A stretch of 64,000 nt of DNA from Roseibacillus sp. (GTDB lineage: Bacteria; Verrucomicrobiota; Verrucomicrobiia; Verrucomicrobiales; Akkermansiaceae), in the NCBI GenBank assembly GCA_028821775.1, contig JAPKFB010000014.1, positions 1 to 64,000 on the forward strand. Reading direction: 5' to 3'. Within the stretch, counting starts at the first letter, position 1. Each line of letters starts with the position of its first letter. The notes under the pieces were generated by a model. That model made no database searches. It worked only from the letters and a program-made list of their open reading frames with translations, and was not told where the DNA came from. A program made the translations under genes and the position numbers. Below are positions 18,801 through 29,461 of this stretch, in pieces.

Positions 18801-20192
18801 CTACACCAATTCCCGGATGGGGCTCCCGCTCGTCAGGAGGCTGTGGACGTCCCGCGGAAGGTTTTCCATCAGGCGCACATTTCCGAGGTCGAGGAGGGTG
18901 TGCATGATGGTGCCGATCAGGTTCTCGGTGGTCACCGCGTTGGCTGCCGGTTCGCCGGCGTCGGGGGTGGATTGGCCGATCACTTGTCCCATTTTGAGTC
19001 CGCCGCCCGCGAGCATGAGGGGGGCGAGTCGGCCCCAGTGATTGCGTCCACCGTTGGCGGCCAGTTTGGGGGTGCGGCCCATTTCTCCGCAGCAGACGAG
19101 GAGGATCTTGTCGCTCAAGCCGCGCTCGTGAACGTCATCGATAAAGGCGGAGACCGCGTGGTCGAAGGGGACTCCGACGTAGTCCATGCCTTCGGCGACG
19201 CCGGCGTTGTTTTTATCGGAGTGGAAGTCCCACACGAAGTTGGTGGTGACCGTGACAAAGCCGGCGCCCCGTTCGCAGAGACGCCGCGCCATCAACATGA
19301 GCTTGCCGAGGCTCTGTCCGTGGTCGCGGTAGTTCTTGTGGTTGTTCCACGATCTGCTGATCGAGTTGGGATTCACCAAGGGGGCGGTGTCGTAGCGGGC
19401 GAGGGTGCGAGGGTCTTCCTTGGAGAGATCGAAGGCCTCCGAGATGCCCCCCATGATCATTTCCACCGCTTGTCGCTGGAGGTTGCCGAGTCCATCCGCC
19501 GCTCCGCCATCGACCGCGCGCTTCAGGCTGTCGATTTTCTTGAGGAGATACATGCGGTCCTCCAATCGCTTGCGCGACATCCACATCGTCATGTCGTGCT
19601 GCAGTCCATTCTTGCCGCTGCCCGGAGCAAAGGGCGAGTAGCCGGCTCCCACCGATCCGCTGGCCAGAAAATTGCCAAAGTTCTTCACGCGTTCCTGAGC
19701 GGTGGGATCGACCGCGCGTGGGAAGAGGGCCACGTTGCGAGGCATGCCTGTGCTCGGGACATTCGCACCGGCTACCCGGGCGTAGAGCGAGCCCATGTTT
19801 GCCTTCAAGGTGTCCTTGCTCACGAGGGGCTTGATGTCGTGGTTGCCATTGCCCGTGGTGTAGGAACGCACCACTGCCATGCGATGGGCCTGCTTCGCGA
19901 GCTTCTGAAAGGTGCCGCCGAAGGTGACCCCGGGGATGGTGGTCTTTACCTCGCCGGTAGCACTGCGAATCTCCGCCGGCGCGTCCATCTTGGGGTCGAA
20001 GGTTTCCTGCTGGGGCGGTCCGCCGTGCATGAAGAGAAAGACCACCGCCTTGTCTTTGACCGGCAGGCCCGCCTGGGCGGCGGCCGCCTTCCACCCCAAG
20101 AGTTGAGGGAGGGTCAAGCCACCGAGACCCAGGCCTCCAACTCGCAGGAAGGAGCGGCGACCGGAGGGGTTGGAATCGGAGATGGTGATCAC
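18801..20192 (-). CDS. DUF1501 domain-containing protein, Tat-exported (operon gene 5)
   Basis: A 463-residue DUF1501 protein of the shorter subfamily, like the copies at 28077 and 32827. The Tat signal is GRRSFLRVGGLGLGGLTLPQLLG (RR at 12-13). The block AVVFLFMHGGPPQQETFDPKMDAP has PP after GG, then CGEMGRTPKLAANGGRNHWG and LMLAGGGLKMGQVIGQST. Its ATG overlaps the stop of the cytochrome-WD40 gene (ATGA). It is the last of five tightly packed genes that begin with another DUF1501 at 29429. Having two DUF1501 proteins in one transcript recalls the operon at 31-6089. Confidence 0.93.
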   Translation of the reverse strand: MITISDSNPSGRRSFLRVGGLGLGGLTLPQLLGWKAAAAQAGLPVKDKAVVFLFMHGGPPQQETFDPKMDAPAEIRSATGEVKTTIPGVTFGGTFQKLAKQAHRMAVVRSYTTGNGNHDIKPLVSKDTLKANMGSLYARVAGANVPSTGMPRNVALFPRAVDPTAQERVKNFGNFLASGSVGAGYSPFAPGSGKNGLQHDMTMWMSRKRLEDRMYLLKKIDSLKRAVDGGAADGLGNLQRQAVEMIMGGISEAFDLSKEDPRTLARYDTAPLVNPNSISRSWNNHKNYRDHGQSLGKLMLMARRLCERGAGFVTVTTNFVWDFHSDKNNAGVAEGMDYVGVPFDHAVSAFIDDVHERGLSDKILLVCCGEMGRTPKLAANGGRNHWGRLAPLMLAGGGLKMGQVIGQSTPDAGEPAANAVTTENLIGTIMHTLLDLGNVRLMENLPRDVHSLLTSGSPIRELV

Positions 20193-22987
20193 TTCGCCGC
20201 AGTCTCGGGTGCAAGGGGAGCGGGCGGGATAAAGGAATGAAGCAACTTGCGATCGCTCGCCTGCCAGACCCGCAGGATGCCCTTTTCGCCGCCGGAAATA
20301 ATGGTGGCTCCATCGGGGCTCACCGCCACGTCGTAGATGAAGTCATCGACGCCCGCGAGGTTCTGTCCGGCGGACTTGAGAATCTTGTCTCCGCCCCCGA
20401 GGACGAGGTTCTCGCCGCTGCCCACGAAGGCGATGGTGGTGAGCTCCTTCTTGAAGCCTGCCTCAGTCTTCTTCTGCTTGCTACTTTCCACGGCCCACAG
20501 CTTTGCTACGTGATCGGCCCCCGCCGAGGCGAGGGTCTCCCCATCCGCGCTCCAGGCGACATCGAGAACGTGATTGGTATGACCTTCCAATTGATCGAGG
20601 AGTTCCCCGTTGGCGACCTGGTGAATCTTGAGATAGCGATCAGTGGAAGAGGATGCCAGGCGATGACCACCGGGGGAGAAGGCGAGGCCCGTGATGGTGT
20701 CAAGGTGGGCCTTCTCGATGACCCCTTCGGCACTGCCGTCGGACACTCGCCAGAACCGAATCTCGCCGTTGCGGGACGGGACACCGCAACCGGTTGCGAG
20801 GAGGCGACCGCGAGGATGAAAGGCGAGGGCGAGGATCCGGTCCGAAAATGGTTCGGGGGTGGAGGGGTCGCCAATCTGCCGCACGAGGCTCCACTGGATC
20901 GGGTCGCTCCACATCGCGAGCTTCTTGTCGGGCAGGGCTGCGAGCCAGCGGTTGTCCTTTCCGCTGGCGAGGAAGGTCGCGGGGCCTGTTGGCTGCAGAA
21001 TGTCGAGGGGTTGCGCAGTGAGGGCGCTCCAAAGACGCATTCCGATTTTCTCTGCGCCCACCGCGAGGGTGGCTCCGTCATTGGAGAAGGTCAGCGCCAC
21101 AATCGGGCCCGAACCTGCCTTCGCGGCCTCGGCTTCGCGGGCCTTCACGGACTCTTCGGCCGTTGCAAGGACGGCGTCGGCCTGAGCCGAAGCCGCGTGG
21201 TTGGTCAGGAACCGTTCACCCGCCTTGGTTCCGTCCTTCACGGTGAGGTCCCGGGTGCGTTCCGCATTGCGGAGGTTGCGCTCGGCAGTCACGAGTTCGC
21301 TCTCGGCCTTCTTGGCCTCCTCCTCTGCTTTCTTGGCCTGTTCGTTGGCTTTTCCGAGGGCGGGATCCTTGGTGGCCTCCAGCGCGCTTGCATTTGCCTG
21401 GGCGGCATCGGAGAGCGTTCGTTTGGCCTCCGCATTCGCTTCCTTGGCAGTGCGGGCCGCGAGCGCGACTGCCACCTTGGCAGCATCAACCTTCGCTTTT
21501 TCCTTCAGGACGTTCCATTGCTTTTCGTGCTCGCCAAGCTGCTTCTTGCGAAGCTCCGCGATCCTCTTGGCAAGATCGCGTTCTTGCGTTGTGCGCGTTT
21601 GTCGAAGATCGAAATCGAGGTCGCCCTTGAGCTCCCCGAGGGGTTTGCCGTCGGCCGCATTCCAGAGGCGGGCCACTCCGTCCGCCCCCGCGGTGGCAAT
21701 CTTGTTGGACTGAGAATGGACCGCCAGGGCGGAAATCGCGGACCCGTGGGCAAGCTGGCGGACTGGCTTGCCGGCGAGATCCCAGATCCGCGCGCTGCCA
21801 TCTTCACTGGCGGAGAGGAGTTGCGTTGCGCCCTGGCCCAGCGCCCCGAGTGCAATGACTTTGGCGGAGTGTCCCTTGAACTCAACGGGAGGAGGGGACT
21901 TCTCGCGCTCCGCTTGGTCAAGGTCGAACCATGATATCGGGAACACACGAATGATGCCATCGGCGCAGCCCACTGCCAGTTTCTGACCGTTCTCGAGCAA
22001 GGCCAGCGAGAGCGCTTCGGAGGGCAGGGTGATCTTGGGAGGATCCTTGGCTTCGGGGAAGGCCGCGCGCACCACCGTCTTGTCATCAGAGGCCGAATAG
22101 AGAAATTTCCCGTCGGTTGAGAAGAGGAGGTCGCGCACTGCGGCGCCATGAAGTTTCGCAGGAGGGGCGTTCTCGGGAGTGTCTAGGTTCCTGACGATGA
22201 CATGGCCCTTGGCATCGCCGGCCGCCATCCACGCGCGGTCGGAACTGGTGGTGAGGGCGGTGGTTTGATCGGTCAGGGTGTTGGGCACCCTGGAGGCCGG
22301 CCGGATCTCGCGTTTCCACAGTTTCACATTGCGATAACCGCCCGAGGCAAGAATGCCGGTGCGGCTGAAGGCGAGGGAGTGAACAAGATCGCGGTGGGCG
22401 GTCCCCGGACTTCCCTTGGGGTCCGTGAGCTCGGCCTCGAGGGCGCCGGTCCGCAGGTCGTAGATGGCGAGACGATTCCCCCGGCCGGTCGCAGCGAAGC
22501 GTCGATCCTCGGATATTGCGACTGAGTAGATCGTGTGCACGCCCTCGAGGGACTGCCACTCGGTGGGGCCTGCCAGGATGGCTGCAGAGCCGCCCTTGGC
22601 GCCCTGCTCGATCCAAAGCTTGAGGAGGGCCAGTTGATCCGGAGTCAGGTTGACCGCATTGGATTTATTCTTGGTGGGCGGCATCGGATCGTCCTCAAGA
22701 TGGGCCGCATAGGTGAAGACGAAACTCTCCAGCGGTTTGCCCGCAACCAGGGCTGGGCCGCTGTCGCCACCGGTCAGCATCGCTTCCGGCGATTCCAGGT
22801 TGAGATCGGCTTTCGCCTTCTTCTCGTTGTGGCAAGCAAAGCAATTCTTCCTCAGGAAGGGGGCGATCTCCTTGGAAAAATCGACCAGGGAATCGCGTTT
22901 CAAGTCAGCGACGGGCAGTCCGTCCTGCGCAGAAACCGTGAGGGCGAGAACCAGGGAAGCGAGGGTGATGGGGAAGGGGGGAGTCAT
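20189..22987 (-). CDS. PSCyt1-type cytochrome fused to WD40 beta-propellers with central coiled coil
   Basis: A 932-residue exported protein. A signal peptide ends near residue 20 (LTVSAQD). A single-haem PSCyt1 domain (about 33-130) has CFACHNEKKAKADLNL and DDPMPPTKNKS. The first WD40 array (about 145-440) has repeats such as LLSASEDGSARIWDLAGKPV and IATAGADGVARLWNAADGKP. A long Ala/Glu/Lys-rich coiled coil (about 455-610) follows, then a second WD40 array (about 620-925, e.g. RLASSSTDRYLKIHQV and ILRVWQASDRKLL). The gene overlaps both neighbours by ATGA. It is likely a periplasmic scaffold coupling electron transfer to assembly of the operon's products (inference). The coiled coil splitting two propellers is unusual, and the PPC protein upstream also has one. 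Confidence 0.92.
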   Translation of the reverse strand: MTPPFPITLASLVLALTVSAQDGLPVADLKRDSLVDFSKEIAPFLRKNCFACHNEKKAKADLNLESPEAMLTGGDSGPALVAGKPLESFVFTYAAHLEDDPMPPTKNKSNAVNLTPDQLALLKLWIEQGAKGGSAAILAGPTEWQSLEGVHTIYSVAISEDRRFAATGRGNRLAIYDLRTGALEAELTDPKGSPGTAHRDLVHSLAFSRTGILASGGYRNVKLWKREIRPASRVPNTLTDQTTALTTSSDRAWMAAGDAKGHVIVRNLDTPENAPPAKLHGAAVRDLLFSTDGKFLYSASDDKTVVRAAFPEAKDPPKITLPSEALSLALLENGQKLAVGCADGIIRVFPISWFDLDQAEREKSPPPVEFKGHSAKVIALGALGQGATQLLSASEDGSARIWDLAGKPVRQLAHGSAISALAVHSQSNKIATAGADGVARLWNAADGKPLGELKGDLDFDLRQTRTTQERDLAKRIAELRKKQLGEHEKQWNVLKEKAKVDAAKVAVALAARTAKEANAEAKRTLSDAAQANASALEATKDPALGKANEQAKKAEEEAKKAESELVTAERNLRNAERTRDLTVKDGTKAGERFLTNHAASAQADAVLATAEESVKAREAEAAKAGSGPIVALTFSNDGATLAVGAEKIGMRLWSALTAQPLDILQPTGPATFLASGKDNRWLAALPDKKLAMWSDPIQWSLVRQIGDPSTPEPFSDRILALAFHPRGRLLATGCGVPSRNGEIRFWRVSDGSAEGVIEKAHLDTITGLAFSPGGHRLASSSTDRYLKIHQVANGELLDQLEGHTNHVLDVAWSADGETLASAGADHVAKLWAVESSKQKKTEAGFKKELTTIAFVGSGENLVLGGGDKILKSAGQNLAGVDDFIYDVAVSPDGATIISGGEKGILRVWQASDRKLLHSFIPPAPLAPETAAK

Positions 22988-25509
22988 TTGCCTTCCTCCT
23001 TGGGTGGTGGTGCGTTCACCACCACGGTGATCAGTTGCGAGTGCGTGGTGTGTTTCAAATCCTTTTCCTTGGCGCGCTCCGTGGCCTGCTTGACGCGAGC
23101 GGCCGCGTTGTTCTTTTCGGTGGTGGCGCGCTTGGCCTTGGCCTCGGTGTCGGCGGCCTTCTTCTCCGCTTCCTGGAGTTGACTGCGCTTCTCCTTCACC
23201 CTTGCTTCAAGGGGAGGCTTCGCTTCACCGCTGGCGGCCTTGAGGTTGTTCTCGGCATCCTGGAGAGCCTTGCGCGCAGGATCGACTGCGGCCTTGAACT
23301 GCTTGGCTTCCTCGAGAAAGGTTTTCTCCAGTTCTTCGATTCGCTTCTGGTCTCCGGTGGTCCGCTCGATCGCAGCGAGATTGTTCTTATGTTTCACGGT
23401 GCCTGATCCCATCAGGGTGAAGTGCCACTCCCCGGGGCTGATCGCAAACTCCTTGGTCTTCTTGAAGGTGAGCGCGAGGGTTCCCCCGGTGGCATCCTGC
23501 TTGAGTTTCAATGTAGGGGCCTTGCCTGAGGAGAAGGGGAGTCCCGAAGGGGTGATGATGAAGTCGCCCTTGAGGGCGCAGTTCTTGGCCAGCGTGAAGG
23601 GGATCTCGAGTTTCCCGTCGAGGGCGACTTCGAATCGTGATTGCGCGGGTTGAATCACGATCGGCGCCTTCTCAGTCCCGCACACCGAGACGGGAAGTTG
23701 TTGCGAGAGCCGGGGCTTGGTCCATTCCACGTCCCAGTTTCCAATTGACCATGAAATGGTGGCTGCCCGCGCACTGCGCCCCAGGTCACCTGCGGATCCC
23801 TTGATCGAGGCAAACCCCTGCCAGGTCGCCGCGTCTTCGGTGCTCTTGAGGATGAGGGTAGCGGTGTCTTGGCCCGCCTTGATGGTGGCTGGTCCGCAGG
23901 TCACTCCGGGCGGAAGACCATCCACCCTCAGGGAGATTGCTTCCTTGAATCCGTTGCGACGCATCGCAAAGACCCGAAGAAGGGCGGTGCCCCCTTGCCG
24001 CAGAACAGCCGCGTTACGACTCACCGCCTTGGCATTTTGGAATGAAGGCCAGGGCGTCACCACGAGGTCGAAATCCGGGGCCAAGGGGCGGATGAGGAGA
24101 CGATAGATGAGATGAGCTCCACCGTTTCCAGTCTGATTGAGCGCAGTCACCCGGTAGATTCCGTCGGCGGGGGGAGCAAAGCGCAAATACGAATCGCGAG
24201 AGAGGATCGGAAACTGAAATCCTCCGGACCGGCTCCCGGCATCGTCATTCGAGGCGATCTCCTTCAACTGCTCCACGCCGTCTTTGTCGCGAGTGATTTT
24301 TTCGACGATCAGAATCGGATCGGAGGTTCCACGGATGCGATCAGCAATACACTCGATCCACAGCGGAACGTCCTTCTTCGCCTCAAAGCGATAGTGATCG
24401 AGGTCGCTCTTGGAATCGAAGCAGGCATGGATTTCAGTGGGCACTGTTACGGTCTGCTCCCTTCCTTCCTCGCCTGGAGTGATGGGATCCGTGGCAAAAC
24501 CGATGCGCACGGGATTTGACATCTTGCCCTTGGACTCCAGTCGGAACTCCATTCCGGGCAGGAGGGAAGCGTGAATGGATCGCGCGACGATGGCGGGGTC
24601 GCCTTGTTCAGTGAGGGGAATCTCGACCTGAATCGATTCCAGTTCATGGACCCCGAGGCGAACCCCTTCGCCCGGACTGCCTCCCGGGAGATTGCGGCCA
24701 TAGATCGTATACCTTCCGGTCGTGTCGGGTTTGCCAGCCGGCGGCCAGATGAAATCGATGTGGGGTGCGTCACTGGCGACGAGCCGATAGGGAAACTCCG
24801 CGTTTCCCCGAAAGGTAAAGTCATAGACGCGAAGCAAATAGGTGTCATCCTTGGGCGCCTTGAAATTGAGAAGGGCGTCCCGACCCACGGTGTCGCGATC
24901 GTTCATGAGTTCGTGGCCCCCGCTGTCGGTGAGGGCGAGGGTGGCGTCCATGCGGGAGTCGATCTCTTCGGCATGACAGCGGATGAGCACTCGCTGGCCC
25001 TGCTTGAGCTCCAGTTGGTAGTAGTCGATCGCGGCGTTATCGGCGTGCCCGTTCACGACTGTGTTGAGGGGGAGCGGCATGGCGCTCGCGAGGGAGTTGT
25101 TGGCGACATGAGGGATCTCGGGGAGGGTTCCCACTGCGAATCCACGGGGCGCGGTGAAGCCCAGGCGCGTGCGGGCCATGACCTCGTAGGTTCCCGCCGG
25201 GACTTCAGCGGCGACCGAGATGCGATAGCGGGTCGGCTCATGACTGGCGGGCATGAATTCGCTGGTTGCGAGGGGAATCTGTTCGCACTTGATGCCGGGG
25301 TGGGTGAAGACCAATTCAGTGCTCTCCTCGAGTTCGGCGCCCCCGATCGTGACCTCCACGGAGGTTCCGATTTGGGCACCGGGCGGGAAGATCGTGCGCA
25401 GGTCGGGAGAAGGGAGTTGTGCCAGTGTGAGCGGCCCGGCGAGGAGGAGCAATGCGGGGGCGGTGGCATGTCGCAGCCGATCCTTGGCCTTGAGGAGCAA
25501 GCAATTCAC
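22984..25509 (-). CDS. PPC-domain (pre-peptidase C-terminal) exported protein with coiled-coil tail
   Basis: An 841-residue exported protein. The N-terminal hydrophobic segment (ATAPALLLLAGPLTLAQ) is a signal peptide. An Ig-like region (IFPPGAQIGTSVEVTIGGAELEE) is followed by two PPC/bacterial pre-peptidase domains (NGHADNAAIDYYQLELKQGQRVLIRCHAEEI; HACFDSKSDLDHYRFEAKKDVPLWIECIADRI). Beta-sandwich repeats come next, and a Lys/Glu/Ala-rich coiled coil occupies about 705-815. No protease domain is present, so it is a binding or structural module rather than an enzyme. It sits 12 bases after the DUF1549 gene and overlaps the WD40 gene by ATGA. PPC proteins of this build recur beside DUF1549 genes in PVC bacteria (established association, role unknown). 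Confidence 0.88.
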   Translation of the reverse strand: MNCLLLKAKDRLRHATAPALLLLAGPLTLAQLPSPDLRTIFPPGAQIGTSVEVTIGGAELEESTELVFTHPGIKCEQIPLATSEFMPASHEPTRYRISVAAEVPAGTYEVMARTRLGFTAPRGFAVGTLPEIPHVANNSLASAMPLPLNTVVNGHADNAAIDYYQLELKQGQRVLIRCHAEEIDSRMDATLALTDSGGHELMNDRDTVGRDALLNFKAPKDDTYLLRVYDFTFRGNAEFPYRLVASDAPHIDFIWPPAGKPDTTGRYTIYGRNLPGGSPGEGVRLGVHELESIQVEIPLTEQGDPAIVARSIHASLLPGMEFRLESKGKMSNPVRIGFATDPITPGEEGREQTVTVPTEIHACFDSKSDLDHYRFEAKKDVPLWIECIADRIRGTSDPILIVEKITRDKDGVEQLKEIASNDDAGSRSGGFQFPILSRDSYLRFAPPADGIYRVTALNQTGNGGAHLIYRLLIRPLAPDFDLVVTPWPSFQNAKAVSRNAAVLRQGGTALLRVFAMRRNGFKEAISLRVDGLPPGVTCGPATIKAGQDTATLILKSTEDAATWQGFASIKGSAGDLGRSARAATISWSIGNWDVEWTKPRLSQQLPVSVCGTEKAPIVIQPAQSRFEVALDGKLEIPFTLAKNCALKGDFIITPSGLPFSSGKAPTLKLKQDATGGTLALTFKKTKEFAISPGEWHFTLMGSGTVKHKNNLAAIERTTGDQKRIEELEKTFLEEAKQFKAAVDPARKALQDAENNLKAASGEAKPPLEARVKEKRSQLQEAEKKAADTEAKAKRATTEKNNAAARVKQATERAKEKDLKHTTHSQLITVVVNAPPPKEEGK

Positions 25510-25521
25510 AGCAGGAGGGCT

Positions 25522-28080
25522 TTAGTGGTTGAAGAGAAATTCCTTCGTGTTGAGCAAGGCCCAGATGAGATCCTCGTAAGCCTCACGCTCGATCGCCCCC
25601 GGCGTCTTGGGCTTCTCCTTTTCGTTCTTCGGTGGTGTCTTGGGCTGGTTCCGCTTTCGTTCAAGATAGGCCACCGCGGTGGCGAGTTCTTCAGGCGCCG
25701 GGGGACGAGCGAGGGCCCGGCGGTAGAGTTCGTCGACGCGTGCTTCATCAGAGCGGTCCTTCTGCTTCACCAACTGCGCAGCGCGCGCCTGGTCGGAGGC
25801 GAGTTTGCCGCGGATGTTGGCCGAATTCACAAGGTGGAGGGCCTGGGCCAGATTAACCTCGTCCGCGCGTTCACATTCGCAGGCGCTGTTCATGTCCGGA
25901 CGACCGAAAACGGAGAGGAAGTAGGAATCCTTCGTGAACTGATCATCGGGAAGCTGCACTGCGCGCACCCCCTTGGGTTGGCCTTTGAATTGCTCGCTGG
26001 AATCGGTGACCATGTTGATCCCGTCGAGCAGGATCTCGGCCCCCAGGCGACGGGGATAGAACCGCGAGTAGTTCTGGCGGTCGTTGAGGTTGTGATCATT
26101 CGGAATCGCGCTCAGTTGATAGGTGCGGCTGTTGCAGATGGTACGAATCAAGTGCTTCATGTCGTAGCCGTGCTCCGCGAACTCCTTCGCGAGGGCTTCG
26201 AGGAGAGTCGGGTGAGTGGGCGGATTGGTGACCCGCATGTCGTCCTCCGGATCCACCAATCCGCGGCTGAAGAAATGTTTCCAGTAGCGGTTTACCAGCA
26301 TCTTGGCAAAGAAGGGGTTCTTCTCATTCACCATCCAGTCTGCGAGGGCGTCGCGAGGGTCCTGCAGGGGGGAGAGTTGCAGTTCGGCTTCGCCGAGGGG
26401 CTTGGGCTTCAGGGTGCGGCCGGTGCGCGGATTCTGTGCGCTCGCAACACCACGCTTGTGGAAAATGATTTCCTCTCCGGGTTGGTTGCCGGCCTTGCGC
26501 CCAATCTTGGAGAAGAAGGCCTGGAATCCATAGTAGTCGTCCTGACTCCACTTTTCGTAGGGATGGTGGTGGCACTGGGCACACTGGAGCCTGATTCCGA
26601 GAAAGATTTGCGCGATGTCCTGTAGTTGTTCCTTGCTGTCCTTGACGGTGCGGTACCAGACCACCGGCGGGTTGTCTCCGACCTCCCCCGACGCGGCCAG
26701 GAACTCCTTCACGAACTCATTGTATGGGCGGTTTTGGTGCAGGGAATTTCGGATCCAGGCGTGAAAGGCGAAGCTCCCCCGCACGTGATGGGCCTGCTTG
26801 CGCTTGTTGCGCAGGATCGCGGCCCACTTGCCCGCGAAGTAGTCGGCGTAGTCGGCGCTGGCCAGCAGGGAGTCGATCTTGCGGGCGCGCTTGGTGGGAT
26901 CAGTTTCGGCCAGGAAGGCGTCGGTTTCCTCCAAGGTGGGGAGGCGACCCCCCAGGTCGATCGTGATGCGCCGGAGAAAGGCGGCGTCGTCGCTCTCGCC
27001 GGAGGGCGGGAGTCCCAGGGTCTTGAGCTTGGCAAAGATGCGCTCGTCGATGAAGTTGGCCGGCTGGGGAAAGTTGTCCACGGGGGCACCCAGAGGAATC
27101 GTGGCGCGGAAGACATCAACGTGGGTCTGGAAGCGAATCATGATCGAGGTGCTTCCCGGGCTCTCCTTCATGGAGACGAGGCCATTCTTGTTCACTTCCG
27201 CCATCTCCTCGTCGTTCGAATCATACTGGGCCACCCGGGTCACATCACGGCTGCTCCCGTCACTGAAGTTCGCGGTCACGCGGAGTTGCTGAAGGGCATT
27301 GGGGGCGGTCAGGCACTCCTTGGGTGCCACCACAATGCCGGTCACAGTGGGGTCCTCTTTCGGACCGTAGGACAGCCCTTGCTTGATCCAGCGCACAAGC
27401 AACTTGTAGTCGTCGCCCTCCTGATCGAGGCGGGAGCCCCCTTGGTGGGGAAGTTGGCCGCTGCCTTTGAGGAGCAGGAGGCTGTGTTCGGGAGCGGCGC
27501 GGAAGATGCGCCGCCCGCGGGATTCCTTGACGAGATAGTCGTGATCATTTTCTGGCTCGAAGCCAAAGAGGGAGAGTTTGAATCCGTTCTGCCCCTCCGC
27601 CTTGCCGTGGCATCCTCCGCTATTGCAGCCATGGCGGGAGAGCACGGGGACGACATCGTTTGGAAAACTGACCGGCAGAAGATCCGCGGCGCGCGTCACG
27701 GTCACGCTGCGCTCGGCGGAGCCCCCCTCATGGTTTGCCCGAATGGTCGTTTCTCCATTCGTGAGGACGCGAAGAAAGCCACTCGCATCCACCTGCACGA
27801 TGCCTTCGGGGACACTTGTGTAGGAGGCCAGGGCGGTGATGTCCTGCTCGTGGTTCTCGCCTCGTTTTGCGGTGAGGACCAACTGATGGGTCGCGTTGGG
27901 ACCAATGAGCTTGATTGCCTCACTGTTACTCCACACCAAGGCGGGCGCAGTGGTGGGTGGCAGGGCGGGCGGGTTCTCGGGGGGGGGAGTCTCACCCTCC
28001 TGAGCATGGATTGGAAGGGCGGCGAGCGCGAGGCCGCAGCACAGTATTCTGATGGATTTCACGGTGTGGCAGCTCCTCAT
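25522..28080 (-). CDS. DUF1549/DUF1553 (PSCyt2/PSD1) protein with Ig-like (Big_2) N-terminus
   Basis: An 852-residue exported protein. A signal peptide ([17 protein letters not shown]) precedes a Pro-rich stretch and a Big_2-like Ig domain ([33 protein letters not shown]). The first Cys/His site is atypical, [24 protein letters not shown]: four residues lie between the cysteines, so it is not a standard CxxCH. A second Big_2-like part follows, then DUF1549 ([17 protein letters not shown]), a normal [13 protein letters not shown], and DUF1553 ([23 protein letters not shown]). It overlaps the upstream DUF1501 by ATGA. This subtype differs from the other four PSD1-type proteins in the window and appears tied to the PPC and WD40 partners. 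Confidence 0.92.
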   Translation of the reverse strand: MRSCHTVKSIRILCCGLALAALPIHAQEGETPPPENPPALPPTTAPALVWSNSEAIKLIGPNATHQLVLTAKRGENHEQDITALASYTSVPEGIVQVDASGFLRVLTNGETTIRANHEGGSAERSVTVTRAADLLPVSFPNDVVPVLSRHGCNSGGCHGKAEGQNGFKLSLFGFEPENDHDYLVKESRGRRIFRAAPEHSLLLLKGSGQLPHQGGSRLDQEGDDYKLLVRWIKQGLSYGPKEDPTVTGIVVAPKECLTAPNALQQLRVTANFSDGSSRDVTRVAQYDSNDEEMAEVNKNGLVSMKESPGSTSIMIRFQTHVDVFRATIPLGAPVDNFPQPANFIDERIFAKLKTLGLPPSGESDDAAFLRRITIDLGGRLPTLEETDAFLAETDPTKRARKIDSLLASADYADYFAGKWAAILRNKRKQAHHVRGSFAFHAWIRNSLHQNRPYNEFVKEFLAASGEVGDNPPVVWYRTVKDSKEQLQDIAQIFLGIRLQCAQCHHHPYEKWSQDDYYGFQAFFSKIGRKAGNQPGEEIIFHKRGVASAQNPRTGRTLKPKPLGEAELQLSPLQDPRDALADWMVNEKNPFFAKMLVNRYWKHFFSRGLVDPEDDMRVTNPPTHPTLLEALAKEFAEHGYDMKHLIRTICNSRTYQLSAIPNDHNLNDRQNYSRFYPRRLGAEILLDGINMVTDSSEQFKGQPKGVRAVQLPDDQFTKDSYFLSVFGRPDMNSACECERADEVNLAQALHLVNSANIRGKLASDQARAAQLVKQKDRSDEARVDELYRRALARPPAPEELATAVAYLERKRNQPKTPPKNEKEKPKTPGAIEREAYEDLIWALLNTKEFLFNH

Positions 28081-29429
28081 CCGACGAGTTCGGGAAGGGG
28101 AGGGTATTGGCTTTCGACGAGGTAGCGGGGCCGCCCCGACAAGTCGTCGATGGTGGTGCGCCGGGCGTCGATGCCAAGGTTGTGGTACAAGGTGGAAAAC
28201 ACTTCGGGAAACTCGACCGGGCGATCGTTGGCTTCTCCGCCGTCGCGGGTGGTCGAGCCAATGACCTGGCCGGTCTTCATGCCCCCGCCGGCGAGGAGCG
28301 CGGTGGAAACCTTGGGCCAGTGATCCCGTCCGCCCTGCGGATTGATCGTCGGGGTGCGTCCAAACTCACCCCACACCACGACACTGACATCCTTGTCCAT
28401 GCCGCGCTCGTGCAAGTCCTGCACCAGGGCGGTGATACCCTGATCGAGCATGGGGAAGTCGGTGCGGGCGCGCCCGAAGTTGTTCCCGTGCCAATCCCAG
28501 CGGCTGAAGCCCAAGGTCACGCAACGGGCGCCCGCTTCGACCAATCGGCGGGCCATGAGAAACTGGTCGAGGCGTTTCCAGGGACCATCCGCGGTGAGCT
28601 TTTCGGTACCCTTGCCATAGCGCTCGACGACCTTGGGATCCTCCTTGCTCAGATCGAAGGCTTCCGAGAGGCGGCTCGAAGTCAGCACCCCGAAGGCTTG
28701 TTCGGTAAAGGTGTCCACTCCTGCCATCGCGCCGGAGTTGTCCACCTCGCTGCGGAAGCGGTCGAAGGACTTGAGGAGCGATTTGCGATCGGCCAGGCGT
28801 TCGATGCTGATATCCTTGAGGACCATGTCGTCCTTGCCTCCTCCGCGGAAGGGCGCGAAGGCGGAATGAGAGGGGCCGAGAAAGCCGGGCTTGCCGGGGT
28901 CGCCCCACTGATCGTGACCGCACTTGGGAGAGAGTCCGAGGAAGGAGGGAATGGCGGGGTCTGACTGGCCCTTGAGTTTCGAAAGGACCGCCCCGATGCT
29001 GGGCCATCCTCCGGGAGGTTGCGGACCATTGGCCTTCCGTCCGGTGAGACATTGCACCGCATCGTGACCGCCACTGGCGCCCACCATGGACCGAATGACT
29101 GCGAACTTGTCCATCATCCTGGCCATCTGGGGAAAGAGTTCCCCAATCTGAATGCCGTCCACGTTGGTCGAGATCGGTTTGAACTCGCCCCGGACCGCCG
29201 AGGGCGCGTCCATCTTCAAGTCCCACATGTCCTGGTGGGGCGGACCACCGGCCAGGAAAATCATGATCACGGCCTTGTGATCGAGCGGCTTGTGACGGGT
29301 CGTGGACTCCGCCTGCAAGATCTGCGGCAGGGTGGCTCCGCCCAGTCCGAGAGTGCCGATTTTGAGAAACCCTCGACGGGAAATCCCGTCACAAAAGGTC
29401 TCACCTTGGCTTCCAGCAATTGTGAGCAT
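28077..29429 (-). CDS. DUF1501 domain-containing protein, Tat-exported (operon gene 1)
   Basis: A 450-residue DUF1501 protein, the shortest intact copy and the first gene of the five-gene operon. The Tat signal is [21 protein letters not shown] (RR at 18-19). The family block [25 protein letters not shown] has PP as in the other short-subfamily members, followed by [23 protein letters not shown] and [17 protein letters not shown]. The C-terminus is [28 protein letters not shown]. The following DUF1549 gene overlaps it by ATGA. A candidate promoter lies in the AT-rich leader 33 bases upstream. Confidence 0.93.
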   Translation of the reverse strand: MLTIAGSQGETFCDGISRRGFLKIGTLGLGGATLPQILQAESTTRHKPLDHKAVIMIFLAGGPPHQDMWDLKMDAPSAVRGEFKPISTNVDGIQIGELFPQMARMMDKFAVIRSMVGASGGHDAVQCLTGRKANGPQPPGGWPSIGAVLSKLKGQSDPAIPSFLGLSPKCGHDQWGDPGKPGFLGPSHSAFAPFRGGGKDDMVLKDISIERLADRKSLLKSFDRFRSEVDNSGAMAGVDTFTEQAFGVLTSSRLSEAFDLSKEDPKVVERYGKGTEKLTADGPWKRLDQFLMARRLVEAGARCVTLGFSRWDWHGNNFGRARTDFPMLDQGITALVQDLHERGMDKDVSVVVWGEFGRTPTINPQGGRDHWPKVSTALLAGGGMKTGQVIGSTTRDGGEANDRPVEFPEVFSTLYHNLGIDARRTTIDDLSGRPRYLVESQYPPLPELVG

Positions 29430-29461
29430 GGCGGAGCAGAGTTACGAATTTGTTAACCCCT

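Noticed and set aside
24571..28125. Plus-strand open frames of 684 and 499 codons opposite the PPC and DUF1549 genes
   Set aside because: Same shadow effect; composition is Gly/Val/Glu-rich with no recognisable motif, while the minus strand carries clear DUF1549/1553 and PPC blocks.
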